Assembly (NCBI GenBank): GCA_021203665.1
Contig: JAJQAT010000153.1
Coordinates: forward strand, 1-6,615
Length of the DNA stretch: 6,615 nt
Direction of reading: 5' to 3'
Origin: Bacillota bacterium
Lineage (GTDB): Bacteria; Bacillota; Clostridia; UBA1381
Positions 1-5,762 of the stretch are shown here, in pieces. Numbering within the stretch: the first letter of the stretch is position 1; every line of letters begins with the position of its first letter. The position numbers were made by a program, and so were the translations under genes. Below the pieces are notes generated by a model that was given only the letters and a program-made list of their open reading frames with translations, searched no databases and was not told the origin of the DNA.

Positions 1-4
1 CTAT

Positions 5-33
5 ATAATATCACTTTTATCCGATAAAATCAA
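5..33 (-). promoter_or_regulatory. Leftward sigma-A-type promoter firing out of the window
   Basis: On the minus strand a -35 element TTGATT (28-33) is followed after exactly 17 bases by a -10 element TATTAT (5-10), which matches the TATAAT consensus at five of six positions. Transcription would start just outside the window and run left, so the gene it serves is not visible. An NrdR-like box lies only 8 bp upstream of the -35, which suggests that the unseen gene belongs to deoxynucleotide metabolism. The call rests on motif match alone. Confidence 0.5.
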
Positions 34-40
34 GGCATAG

Positions 41-56
41 ACACAATATTTTGTGC
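41..56. promoter_or_regulatory. NrdR-box-like operator
   Basis: The 16-base site ACACAATATTTTGTGC matches the NrdR box consensus acaCwAtATaTwGtgt at 14 of 16 positions, including every conserved core base except one. NrdR is the ATP-cone/zinc-ribbon repressor of ribonucleotide reductase genes, and its boxes are near-palindromic like this one. NrdR usually binds two boxes about 31 bp apart, centre to centre. I see no good partner at that distance on either side, so this may be a single site or one with a degenerate partner. It lies behind the leftward promoter at 5-33, not in front of any gene inside the window. Confidence 0.6.
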
Positions 57-57
57 G

Positions 58-142
58 TTTTGTGCATATTTTTTTAGATTGTCGCTTCCGTATGGTATTT
101 GCGGCGGCATTTTTCGGGTCTGTTTAATAAAAATGCACAAAA
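58..142. repeat. Distant inverted repeat, 10-bp arms
   Basis: TTTTGTGCAT at 58-67 is the exact reverse complement of ATGCACAAAA at 133-142. The similarity continues inward into a T-rich/A-rich stretch with one mismatch. The arms enclose 65 bp in which I recognise nothing else. The right arm overlaps the U-tract of the terminator at 139-174, and the left arm begins two bases after the NrdR-like box. No function is known; it could be a fold-back or the remnant of a small mobile repeat. Confidence 0.4.
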
Positions 143-174
143 GAAAAGCCAAAACACCGTAAAAATGTTTTGGC
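139..174 (-). terminator. Intrinsic terminator of the 78-residue orphan gene
   Basis: A perfect 9-bp stem (GCCAAAACA at 148-156 against TGTTTTGGC at 166-174) encloses a 9-base loop. Read leftward it is followed at once by TTTTCTTTT (139-147), the U-rich tract of a rho-independent terminator. It begins 8 bases past the stop codon of the leftward gene at 183-419, so it should end that transcript. It also separates that gene from the next leftward promoter at 5-33. Confidence 0.8.
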
Positions 175-182
175 AGGCTAAT

Positions 183-419
183 TTATACGGAGCCTTTCGC
201 GAGCTTTTTCAGCAGTATTTCGCGATTTAAATCCTTTTCGTATTCCCGAAATTTCATATAAAGATTATAGCTCCTGTTGGATTTTCGTGTAAGCGGCGCC
301 GCGGAAATATCGCCGCCTTTTTTGATACATCTGTCCACAGCGTTGTCGAATCCCCTTTTGTAATATTCCGCCCAAACCCCGATAAGAAAAAGCCGTATCG
401 ATTTCATAAGTATTTTCAT
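183..419 (-). CDS. Unrecognised basic 78-residue protein
   Basis: I do not recognise the family. The frame is open upstream to an ATG at 476, but the start is placed at the ATG at 417-419 because a near-ideal Shine-Dalgarno (GGGAGGCGG) lies 6 bases before it and nothing comparable precedes the others. The product starts MKILMKSIRLFLIGVWAEYY and has a short hydrophobic stretch at about residues 8-19, too short for a confident membrane span. The rest is strongly charged: lysine/arginine-rich with a probable helix at about 51-75 (aromatic at first, then KDLNREILLKKLAK). There is a single cysteine (C31). It is monocistronic, with its own terminator at 139-174, and is divergent from nrdD. I found no clean -35/-10 pair for it, although the WalR-like array at 531-575 lies about 110 bp upstream. 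The strong ribosome site and dedicated terminator argue that it is a real gene. A peripheral membrane or nucleic-acid-binding role is only a guess. Confidence 0.7.
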   Translation of the reverse strand: MKILMKSIRLFLIGVWAEYYKRGFDNAVDRCIKKGGDISAAPLTRKSNRSYNLYMKFREYEKDLNREILLKKLAKGSV

Positions 420-422
420 AAT

Positions 423-432
423 CCGCCTCCCG
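423..432 (-). promoter_or_regulatory. Ribosome binding site that fixes the start of the 78-residue gene
   Basis: Read on the minus strand the site is CGGGAGGCGG, with core GGAGG at 426-430. It is spaced 6 bases from the ATG at 417-419. The upstream in-frame ATGs, at 438-440 and at 474-476, have no comparable purine-rich site, and starting there would put this Shine-Dalgarno inside the coding sequence. Confidence 0.8.
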
Positions 433-530
433 AAATTCATAGTAATAGTATTTTCAAAAAGACCTTTATTAGCCATGTAATATTTGTTTTACGGAACAAA
501 ATTTGGCGCGGCTATGCGGAAAGGACACAA

Positions 531-575
531 TGTAACATTGTTGTAAAGAACAGATAATACATCTGTAATTGTAAA
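531..575 (+). promoter_or_regulatory. WalR-like half-site array in 11-bp phase
   Basis: TGTAAC (531-536), five bases, then TGTAAA (542-547) is a perfect match to the published WalR box TGTWAH-N5-TGTWAH. Continuing in steps of 11 bp there is a degenerate GATAAT at 553-558 and another exact half-site TGTAAT at 564-569. A further TGTAAA abuts it at 570-575. An 11-bp repeat is typical of tandem binding by OmpR/PhoB-family regulators. The last half-sites overlap the -35 of the nrdD promoter, and the array is also upstream of the divergent orphan gene. Read on the other strand, TTTACA and GTTACA also resemble PhoP boxes, so the exact regulator is an inference. The first part includes a palindrome, ACAATGT-A-ACATTGT (527-541), which could instead be its own operator. 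Confidence 0.5.
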
Positions 576-597
576 AACAGATATTGGGTGCTATAAT
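569..597 (+). promoter_or_regulatory. Promoter of the nrdD-nrdG-dut operon
   Basis: The -35 element TTGTAA (569-574) is a partial match, the spacer is exactly 17 bases, and the -10 element TATAAT (592-597) is a perfect match. Transcription should start near 604-605, giving a leader of about 70 bases before nrdD. The weak -35 covered by WalR-like half-sites and the NrdR-like box just downstream of the start suggest two layers of control. Confidence 0.75.
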
Positions 598-606
598 GGA
601 AAACGG

Positions 607-640
607 TCGGCGCAACCACAATATGTTGTGGTCGTGCCGA
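607..640 (+). promoter_or_regulatory. NrdR-like box within a hairpin at the 5' end of the nrdD leader
   Basis: The 16 bases at 616-631 (CCACAATATGTTGTGG) match the NrdR box consensus acaCwAtATaTwGtgt at 13 positions. They lie at about +12 to +27 of the predicted transcript, where a bound repressor would block early transcription. The symmetry extends beyond the box. Arms 607-621 and 626-640 can pair over 15 positions, with one G-U wobble and one A-C mismatch around a TATG loop, so the RNA would begin with a stable stem. A purine run GAGAGGGGG (639-647) follows the hairpin but has no start codon at a usable distance; it might be a decoy or a structural element. The box's role follows from known NrdR control of nrd genes; the RNA role is inferred. 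Confidence 0.7.
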
Positions 641-657
641 GAGGGGGAAATATTAAC

Positions 658-663
658 GAGAGG
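658..663 (+). promoter_or_regulatory. Ribosome binding site deciding the nrdD start
   Basis: GAGAGG is placed 10 bases before the ATG at 674-676, a slightly long but workable spacing. It supports the start at 674. The upstream in-frame TTG at 584 and ATG at 596 lie within or before the promoter, ahead of the predicted transcription start, and so cannot be used from this promoter. Confidence 0.65.
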
Positions 664-673
664 TATAAAGAAT

Positions 674-2791
674 ATGAAGGTAGTAAAAAAAGACAACACA
701 AAGGAGCCCTTTAACGTACAAAAGGTGGTTGTGGCGGTAAACAAATCCGCGTTCCGCGCGCTTGTAAAGTTCACGGACGAGGAGATTGATTTCATATGTA
801 AATTCGTCGAGGCGCAGGCGAAGAAAATGGGCAAGGAGGAAATACAGATTTCCGAGATGCACAATATAGTCGAGGGCGCTCTTGAAAGGGTAAATCCCAA
901 GGTGGCAAAAAGCTATCGGGATTACAGAAACTATAAGCAGGACTTTGTGCAGATGCTTGACGAGGTATATAAAAAGAGTCAGTCCATTATGTACATCGGC
1001 GACAAGGAAAATTCAAACACGGACAGCGCACTTGTTTCAACCAAGAGAAGTCTTATATTCAATCAGCTCAATAAGGAGCTGTATAAGAAGTTTTTCCTTA
1101 CAACCGAGGAGCTGCAGGCGTGCCGCGACGGCTATATTTACATACACGATATGTCCGCAAGACGCGACACAATGAATTGCTGCCTTTTTGACGTTGAGAA
1201 TGTTCTGCGCTGCGGCTTTGAAATGGGCAATTTGTGGTATAACGAGCCAAAGACGCTTGACGTTGCGTTTGACGTTATAGGAGATATAGTTTTATCCGCG
1301 GCAAGTCAGCAGTACGGCGGATTTACTGTTCCGTCGGCTGACCTTATTCTTGAGCCCTACGCGGAAAAATCATACGCGAAATACATAGAAAAATACACAA
1401 AGCTCGGTCTTGACAGGGAAAAGGCGGAAGAGGTTACCATGGCTGATATTCAGCGCGACTTCGAGCAGGGATTTCAGGGCTGGGAATATAAGTTCAACTC
1501 GGTTTCCTCAAGCAGGGGCGACTATCCCTTTATAACCGTCACAATAGGCACCGGCACCGGCAGATTTGCCAAGATGGCGTCTGTGACAATGCTGAATGTC
1601 AGAAAGAACGGTCAGGGTAAAAAGGGATATAAAAAGCCGGTGCTTTTCCCGAAGATTGTGTTCCTGTATGATGAAAACCTGCACGGAAAGGGCAAGGAGC
1701 TTGAGGACGTTTTTGAGGCGGGTATAGACTGCTCGTCAAAGACGATGTATCCGGACTGGCTCAGCCTTACGGGCGAGGGCTACATATCATCGATGTATAA
1801 GAAATACGGAAAAATTATATCGCCGATGGGATGCAGGGCGTTTTTATCGCCGTGGTACGAAAAAGGCGGTATGAATCCCGCGGACGACGGCGACACGCCT
1901 ATATTTGTCGGCAGATTTAATATAGGAGCGGTATCGCTGCATCTTCCGATGATACTCGCGAAGGCTCAGCAGGAGAATAAGCCGTTCTTTGACGTGCTTG
2001 ACTATTATTTAAATCTTATAAGACAGCTCCATATACGCACATACGATTACCTGGGAGAAATGCGCGCGTCAACAAATCCTCTCGCGTACTGCGAGGGCGG
2101 CTTCTACGGCGGACATCTCGGAATACACGATAAAATCAAGCCTCTTTTAAAGAGCGCCACGGCATCGTTCGGCATAACCGCGCTTAACGAGCTGCAGCAG
2201 CTCTACAATAAGCATTCACTTGCGGAGGACGGAGAATTTGCTTTAAAAACCCTTGAGCATATAAACGAAAGGGTAAATCAATTCAAGGAAGAGGACGGAA
2301 ATCTGTACGCGATTTACGGCACTCCGGCGGAGTCCTTGTGCGGCTTGCAGGTTGAGCAGTTCAGAAAGAAGTACGGCGTGATAGAAAACGTGTCCGACAG
2401 GGAATATGTATCGAACAGCTTTCATTGCCACGTAACGGAGGATATAACTCCGATTCAAAAGCAGAATCTCGAAAATCGTTTTTGGGAGCTTTCAAACGGC
2501 GGAAAGATACAGTACGTAAAATATCCGATAAGCTATAACAGAGAGGCTATAAAAACTCTTGTAAGACGCGCTATGGATATGGGCTTTTACGAGGGAGTGA
2601 ACCTGTCGCTCGCGTACTGCGACGACTGCGGACACGAGGAGCTTGAAATGGACGTATGCCCGAAGTGCGGCAGCAGAAATCTTACAAAGATTGAAAGAAT
2701 GAACGGATATTTGTCATATTCGCGTGTAAAGGGCGACACAAGACTGAACAGCGCCAAAATGGCTGAAATCGCGGAAAGGAAAAGTATGTAA
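674..2791 (+). CDS. nrdD: Anaerobic (class III) ribonucleoside-triphosphate reductase
   Basis: This oxygen-sensitive glycyl-radical enzyme reduces ribonucleoside triphosphates to dNTPs in the cytoplasm, with formate as the usual reductant in this class. The 705-residue product is close to E. coli NrdD (712). An ATP-cone allosteric domain covers roughly residues 1-95 (KEPFNVQKV near the start). The catalytic barrel follows, with an NCC motif at 168-170 and MGCRAF with C387, the expected finger-loop thiyl-radical cysteine. A C-terminal zinc site is formed by C649, C652, C662 and C665. The glycyl-radical motif is RMNGYL, with the radical on G678, 28 residues from the end counting the glycine. 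The usual E. coli form is RVCGYL; the Asn before Gly is, from memory, common in clostridial enzymes. The ATG at 674 is chosen because the upstream starts fall in the promoter. The stop codon overlaps the nrdG start by one base, so translation is probably coupled with the activase. Control by NrdR is likely from the box at 616-631. Confidence 0.97.
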   Translation: MKVVKKDNTKEPFNVQKVVVAVNKSAFRALVKFTDEEIDFICKFVEAQAKKMGKEEIQISEMHNIVEGALERVNPKVAKSYRDYRNYKQDFVQMLDEVYKKSQSIMYIGDKENSNTDSALVSTKRSLIFNQLNKELYKKFFLTTEELQACRDGYIYIHDMSARRDTMNCCLFDVENVLRCGFEMGNLWYNEPKTLDVAFDVIGDIVLSAASQQYGGFTVPSADLILEPYAEKSYAKYIEKYTKLGLDREKAEEVTMADIQRDFEQGFQGWEYKFNSVSSSRGDYPFITVTIGTGTGRFAKMASVTMLNVRKNGQGKKGYKKPVLFPKIVFLYDENLHGKGKELEDVFEAGIDCSSKTMYPDWLSLTGEGYISSMYKKYGKIISPMGCRAFLSPWYEKGGMNPADDGDTPIFVGRFNIGAVSLHLPMILAKAQQENKPFFDVLDYYLNLIRQLHIRTYDYLGEMRASTNPLAYCEGGFYGGHLGIHDKIKPLLKSATASFGITALNELQQLYNKHSLAEDGEFALKTLEHINERVNQFKEEDGNLYAIYGTPAESLCGLQVEQFRKKYGVIENVSDREYVSNSFHCHVTEDITPIQKQNLENRFWELSNGGKIQYVKYPISYNREAIKTLVRRAMDMGFYEGVNLSLAYCDDCGHEELEMDVCPKCGSRNLTKIERMNGYLSYSRVKGDTRLNSAKMAEIAERKSM

Positions 2792-3282
2792 TGCGTTATC
2801 ACAATATAACAAAGGACGATATGCTTAACGGCGACGGACTGCGCGTGGTGCTTTGGGTAGCGGGATGCGAGCATGAGTGCCGCGGCTGTCAAAATCCCGT
2901 GACATGGGATATTTGCGGCGGACTTGAGTTCGACGATGACGCGAAGCAGGAAATCTTTACCGAGCTTGAAAAGCCGTATATTTCCGGAATTACCCTGAGC
3001 GGCGGCGACCCTTTGCACACAATGAACCGCGCCGATACGGGCGGGCTGATTGAGGAAATCGCCGAAAAATTTCCTAATAAAACAATTTGGCTTTACACCG
3101 GCTATGAGTGGCAGGAGGTAAAAAATCTTCCGTATATGAAATATGTCGATGTGTTGGTTGACGGCGAGTTTGCGGAAAGGCTTAAGGACAATAAGCTGCA
3201 GTGGCGCGGCAGCTCAAATCAAAAGGTAATCGACGTTAAGAAAAGTATTGAAATAGGCAAGGTAGTGCTTGCGGCAAAGTAA
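2791..3282 (+). CDS. nrdG: Anaerobic ribonucleotide reductase activating protein (radical SAM)
   Basis: NrdG uses a [4Fe-4S] cluster and S-adenosylmethionine to abstract a hydrogen from the radical glycine of NrdD (here G678). The 163-residue length is close to E. coli NrdG (154). The cluster motif is CX3CX2C with C26, C30 and C33 (CEHECRGC), followed by QNP. The SAM-binding GGDPL lies at 71-75, VLVDGEF at 121-127, and the family's WRGSSNQKVIDV near the C-terminus at 138-149. The start codon overlaps the nrdD stop in a TAATG arrangement. An AAAGGA inside the end of nrdD (2775-2780) lies 10 bases before the ATG, so ribosomes can be reused or recruited directly. No residue essential for the family appears to be missing. 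Confidence 0.96.
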   Translation: MRYHNITKDDMLNGDGLRVVLWVAGCEHECRGCQNPVTWDICGGLEFDDDAKQEIFTELEKPYISGITLSGGDPLHTMNRADTGGLIEEIAEKFPNKTIWLYTGYEWQEVKNLPYMKYVDVLVDGEFAERLKDNKLQWRGSSNQKVIDVKKSIEIGKVVLAAK

Positions 3283-3293
3283 AGGAGAAAGAT

Positions 3294-3800
3294 ATGCAGA
3301 GAGTTGCGCAATTTGAAAAGGTAAGCTTTGAACAGTTCAAAAAGGATTGGGTTGACACCTTTTATACCTCGGACGGCATAGAAAAAATCTACGAGGATAT
3401 AAAGCTCCCGAAAAGAGCCACACGAGGCTCGGCGGGATATGATTTTTACACGCCCTTCGCGTTTGACCTGAAGCCTGGAGAGAGTATTAAAATTCCCACC
3501 GGAATAAGAGTAAAAATTAACGACGGCTGGGTTCTTAAAATTTATCCGAGAAGCGGACTTGGCTTTAAGTTCAGAGTGCAGATGAATAACACCGTCGGAA
3601 TAATAGACAGCGATTATTACAGCAGCGACAATGAGGGACATATATTCTGTAAAATAATGAACGACACAAACGAGGATAAAACCGTTTCGCTGAATAAGGG
3701 CGCGGGATTTTGCCAGGGAATATTTGTGGAGTACGGAATAACCCTTGACGACGCCGCGGAGGACGAAAGAAACGGCGGCTTCGGCAGTACCGGAAATTAA
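3294..3800 (+). CDS. dut: dUTP diphosphatase (trimeric dUTPase family)
   Basis: The enzyme hydrolyses dUTP to dUMP and pyrophosphate, keeping uracil out of DNA and providing dUMP for thymidylate synthase. All five dUTPase motifs are present in order in the 168 residues: AGYDF (47-51), PRSGLG (85-90), NTVGIIDSDYY (99-109, with the catalytic-type Asp in IDSDY), GAGFCQGIFVEY (136-147), and the C-terminal lid RNGGFGSTG (159-167). It has about 30 more N-terminal residues than E. coli Dut (about 151), an extension of unknown role. The start is secured by an excellent AAGGAG 6 bases before the ATG. It follows nrdG by only 11 bases, so it is the third gene of the nrd operon. The grouping makes sense because a triphosphate reductase acting on UTP releases dUTP directly. 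The operon ends at the terminator at 3827-3857. Confidence 0.93.
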   Translation: MQRVAQFEKVSFEQFKKDWVDTFYTSDGIEKIYEDIKLPKRATRGSAGYDFYTPFAFDLKPGESIKIPTGIRVKINDGWVLKIYPRSGLGFKFRVQMNNTVGIIDSDYYSSDNEGHIFCKIMNDTNEDKTVSLNKGAGFCQGIFVEYGITLDDAAEDERNGGFGSTGN

Positions 3801-3814
3801 AACCGCACTCAGCG

Positions 3815-3857
3815 GGGACACAAAACCAGGGACACTAAATTTTAGTGTCCCTGTTTT
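3815..3857. terminator. Bidirectional terminator between dut and the sensor kinase gene
   Basis: The arms 3827-3839 and 3841-3853 are perfect 13-base reverse complements around a single central base; in RNA the innermost pairs would open into a small A/T loop. Rightward the stem is followed by TTTT (3854-3857) and then AATATTATT; leftward it is followed after one base by TTTT (3822-3825). It lies between the converging dut (ends 3800) and kinase (ends 3862) genes and should stop both transcripts. A second copy of GGGACAC at 3815-3821, beside the one in the left arm (3829-3835), could also pair with GTGTCCC (3845-3851). Confidence 0.85.
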
Positions 3858-3861
3858 AATA

Positions 3862-5679
3862 TTATTCCGCGACGGGTATGGTAATTGTAACCTCGGTACC
3901 CTTATGAAATTCGCTGGCTATTTTAATTTTTCCGTTAAAGCAGGATTCAAGCGCCTGCTTCGCTATGGCGAGTCCGAGACCGGTGCCGCCCGTGTCGCGC
4001 GAGCGCGCTCTGTCAACTCTGTAAAATCTGTCGAATATATGCGGCAGCTTATCCTCGGGAATGCCGATTCCGTTGTCAACAACCTTTATACATATGTCGT
4101 TGTACACCTTGCTTGAATATACCTCAATTCTGCCGCCCTCGCGGGTATATTTAAGCGCGTTGCTCACGATATTGATTATAATTCTTTCAAGACTGTCATA
4201 GTCGCCGGAAATAACGGGAACCTCGTTAATCGGGTGATAGGTGAGCGATTGACTTTTCTTTTTCGCGGTCATACCCATTCTCTCGACGATGGATTCAAGC
4301 ATTTTCCTTACGTCTATGGTTTCCGGCGGCTTTATATACGTTTGATTTTCGTCAAGCTCGGACAGGGTAAGCAGGTCGCTGATTATACGCGCCATTCTGT
4401 CCGATTCGGATGCGATTACGTCGAGAAAGCGTATTTGCAGCTCTCGGTCAACATCGGGCATATCCGCGAGCGTTTCCGAGTATGATTTGATTGTCGTAAG
4501 AGGCGTGCGCAGCTCGTGCGAAACATTCGCGACAAAATCGCGCCTTGACTGCTCAAGCTTTTCCTGCTTGGTCACGTCGTGTATAATAACGATAATACCG
4601 CCGACCTTGTTATCCACCTTAAATGTGGCGAAGTTGAAGCGCAGATATTGGTTCGCGAGCTTAATTTCGCGCTCGACGCTGCCGTCGGGCTGCATATAAA
4701 GCAAATCGCCGAGGGTGATATTCGCGTTTATTTCCTTAAAAAAGCTGTTGAATTTTATATCGTCGAGGTATTGGCGGTTAAGCAGACGCTTGGCCTCACG
4801 GTTGAAGTGAATCAGCTTGCCCTTCATATCAAAGGCGAGAATACCGTCGTTCATATTCTGCAAAATGGTTTCAACCTTGATTTTTTCGCCCATAGCCTGG
4901 TCCGAGGACTGCTTTCGGGCGTGCGCGAGATATATAAGCGAGTTTGTGAGATTTCCTATCTCGTCCTTTGAGTCGGATTTTTGCAGCGCGTTTATGTCGC
5001 CGTCCGCCAATTTGCGCGCCTGTACGGAAAGCAGCTGAATAGGCACCGTCACCGATTTCGCTATAAGACTTCCGACAACCGCGGACACAATCAAAGCGAG
5101 CAAAAGTGAAATCCAAAGAATGTTTATAATGCTCCTTGTGAGAGAAATCTGCATTTGGCAGTTGTCGTTTATGTAGACGACGTATTTCACCGTGTCGCCG
5201 TTTGTAAGCGGGAGGGCGTAATCCATATAGGTCTTTGTAATTCCGGTTTCGCGGCTCTCCTCTCCGGCGAGCGCATTCAAAAGAACGGGCGTCGGCTCTG
5301 TTTCCGCGGCGCCGTTGGAGGAGTGCAAAACCTCTCCGGTGGAGCCGTCGAGTATGAAGTAAATCCTTGACGCGGTTATGCCCAAGGCGCCGGCGTGCGA
5401 CGATAAAACGTTGTTAATCAGATTCACGTTGTTATATGACGATTCCTCGATTACTATAGAGCTGCCGTCGTCGTCGCCTATGGGAATGGTTATCTCATTC
5501 GCCGCCGCGAGCAGGTCGTTTTTAATATCCGTGGTAAATACGGAGTTTACCGCGTCCGAAAATTCCCTGTGGTAGTTATTGACGATTCCGAAGATATTAA
5601 ACGCGCCTATCACAAGCTCCGTCGCGAGCACAAGCAGCACAAATGCCAATGTTATTTTCCAACGTATACTTTTAAACAT
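3862..5679 (-). CDS. walK: Membrane sensor histidine kinase, WalK-like
   Basis: This is the sensor of a two-component system, anchored in the cytoplasmic membrane. The 605 residues match B. subtilis WalK (611) in length and plan. Membrane span 1 is at about 9-31, an extracytoplasmic sensor at about 32-183, and span 2 at about 184-206. They are followed by HAMP (about 207-258), PAS (about 268-370, starting QNMNDGILAFD), and HisKA with phosphoacceptor H388 in NVSHELRTPL. The ATPase domain has its N box around N503/N507, DNGIGI (535-540), FDRFYRVD (549-556) and GGTGLGL (564-570). All catalytic residues are present. The HELRT context also fits a phosphatase activity. The partner regulator gene lies 83 bp upstream, at 5763-6461. 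The start at 5679 has only a weak AAAGG 11 bases away, so expression may be lower than the regulator's. No WalH/WalI/WalJ-type accessory gene follows, since dut converges directly. PhoR is the main alternative identity, with the same architecture. Confidence 0.9.
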   Translation of the reverse strand: MFKSIRWKITLAFVLLVLATELVIGAFNIFGIVNNYHREFSDAVNSVFTTDIKNDLLAAANEITIPIGDDDGSSIVIEESSYNNVNLINNVLSSHAGALGITASRIYFILDGSTGEVLHSSNGAAETEPTPVLLNALAGEESRETGITKTYMDYALPLTNGDTVKYVVYINDNCQMQISLTRSIINILWISLLLALIVSAVVGSLIAKSVTVPIQLLSVQARKLADGDINALQKSDSKDEIGNLTNSLIYLAHARKQSSDQAMGEKIKVETILQNMNDGILAFDMKGKLIHFNREAKRLLNRQYLDDIKFNSFFKEINANITLGDLLYMQPDGSVEREIKLANQYLRFNFATFKVDNKVGGIIVIIHDVTKQEKLEQSRRDFVANVSHELRTPLTTIKSYSETLADMPDVDRELQIRFLDVIASESDRMARIISDLLTLSELDENQTYIKPPETIDVRKMLESIVERMGMTAKKKSQSLTYHPINEVPVISGDYDSLERIIINIVSNALKYTREGGRIEVYSSKVYNDICIKVVDNGIGIPEDKLPHIFDRFYRVDRARSRDTGGTGLGLAIAKQALESCFNGKIKIASEFHKGTEVTITIPVAE

Positions 5680-5762
5680 AAAACAAAAAACCTTTCATTA
5701 ATATTCAGAAACACCCAAAACAGTAATTGTTTCGGGTGTAATGTTTCGGAGTTATTTAGGTG
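5680..5762 (-). promoter_or_regulatory. Structured gap between regulator and kinase: hairpin plus direct repeat
   Basis: The 83 bases between the two genes are unusually long for such an operon. Arms 5711-5722 and 5728-5739 can pair over 12 positions with one G-U wobble around a five-base loop. Read in the direction of transcription the stem is followed by TTTCTGAATATT, not a true U-tract, so it looks more like an attenuator, processing or stability element than a complete terminator. There is also a tandem near-repeat: GTAATTGTTTCGG (5723-5735) and GTAATGTTTCGG (5738-5749), differing by a single T. Confidence 0.55.

Noticed and set aside
420..476. N-terminal extension of the 78-residue protein to the ATG at 476
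   Set aside because: The excellent Shine-Dalgarno for the ATG at 419 would fall inside the extension, and the upstream ATGs have no comparable site.
550..566. ACAGAT-AATAC-ATCTGT inverted repeat as a separate operator
   Set aside because: The arms are only 6 bp, AT-rich, and lie within the phased TGTWAH-like array. I see no known regulator consensus that fits better.
585..600. A second NrdR box one standard spacing (31 bp) upstream of the one at 616-631
   Set aside because: Only a left half-site (CTATA) is present, and it is part of the -10 element; the right half does not match.
584..673. Longer nrdD start at TTG 584 or ATG 596
   Set aside because: These codons lie inside or upstream of the -10 element and ahead of the predicted transcription start. 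The intervening bases form the NrdR box and hairpin, and the family N-terminus begins at MKVVKKD (674).
469..900. A 143-codon minus-strand open frame over the nrdD promoter and ATP-cone region
   Set aside because: It covers the nrdD promoter, the hairpin leader and the ATP cone in antisense, and its hydrophobic look is what antisense of lysine/glutamate-rich coding sequence produces.
2587..3018. A 143-codon minus-strand open frame over the nrdD/nrdG junction
   Set aside because: Entirely antisense to the zinc site and glycyl-radical region of nrdD and the radical-SAM motif of nrdG; no ribosome site or domain supports it.
3219..3821. A 200-codon open frame on the minus strand, antisense to dut and the end of nrdG
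   Set aside because: It lies opposite genes whose family motifs are unmistakable, runs across the terminator region, and its translation shows no recognisable domain. It is a by-product of codon bias in the real genes.
5708..5747. Complete intrinsic terminator between regulator and kinase
   Set aside because: The stem is good, but the bases following it in the direction of transcription (TTTCTGAATATT) do not form a U-tract, and the kinase has no clear promoter of its own in the gap, so full termination is unlikely.
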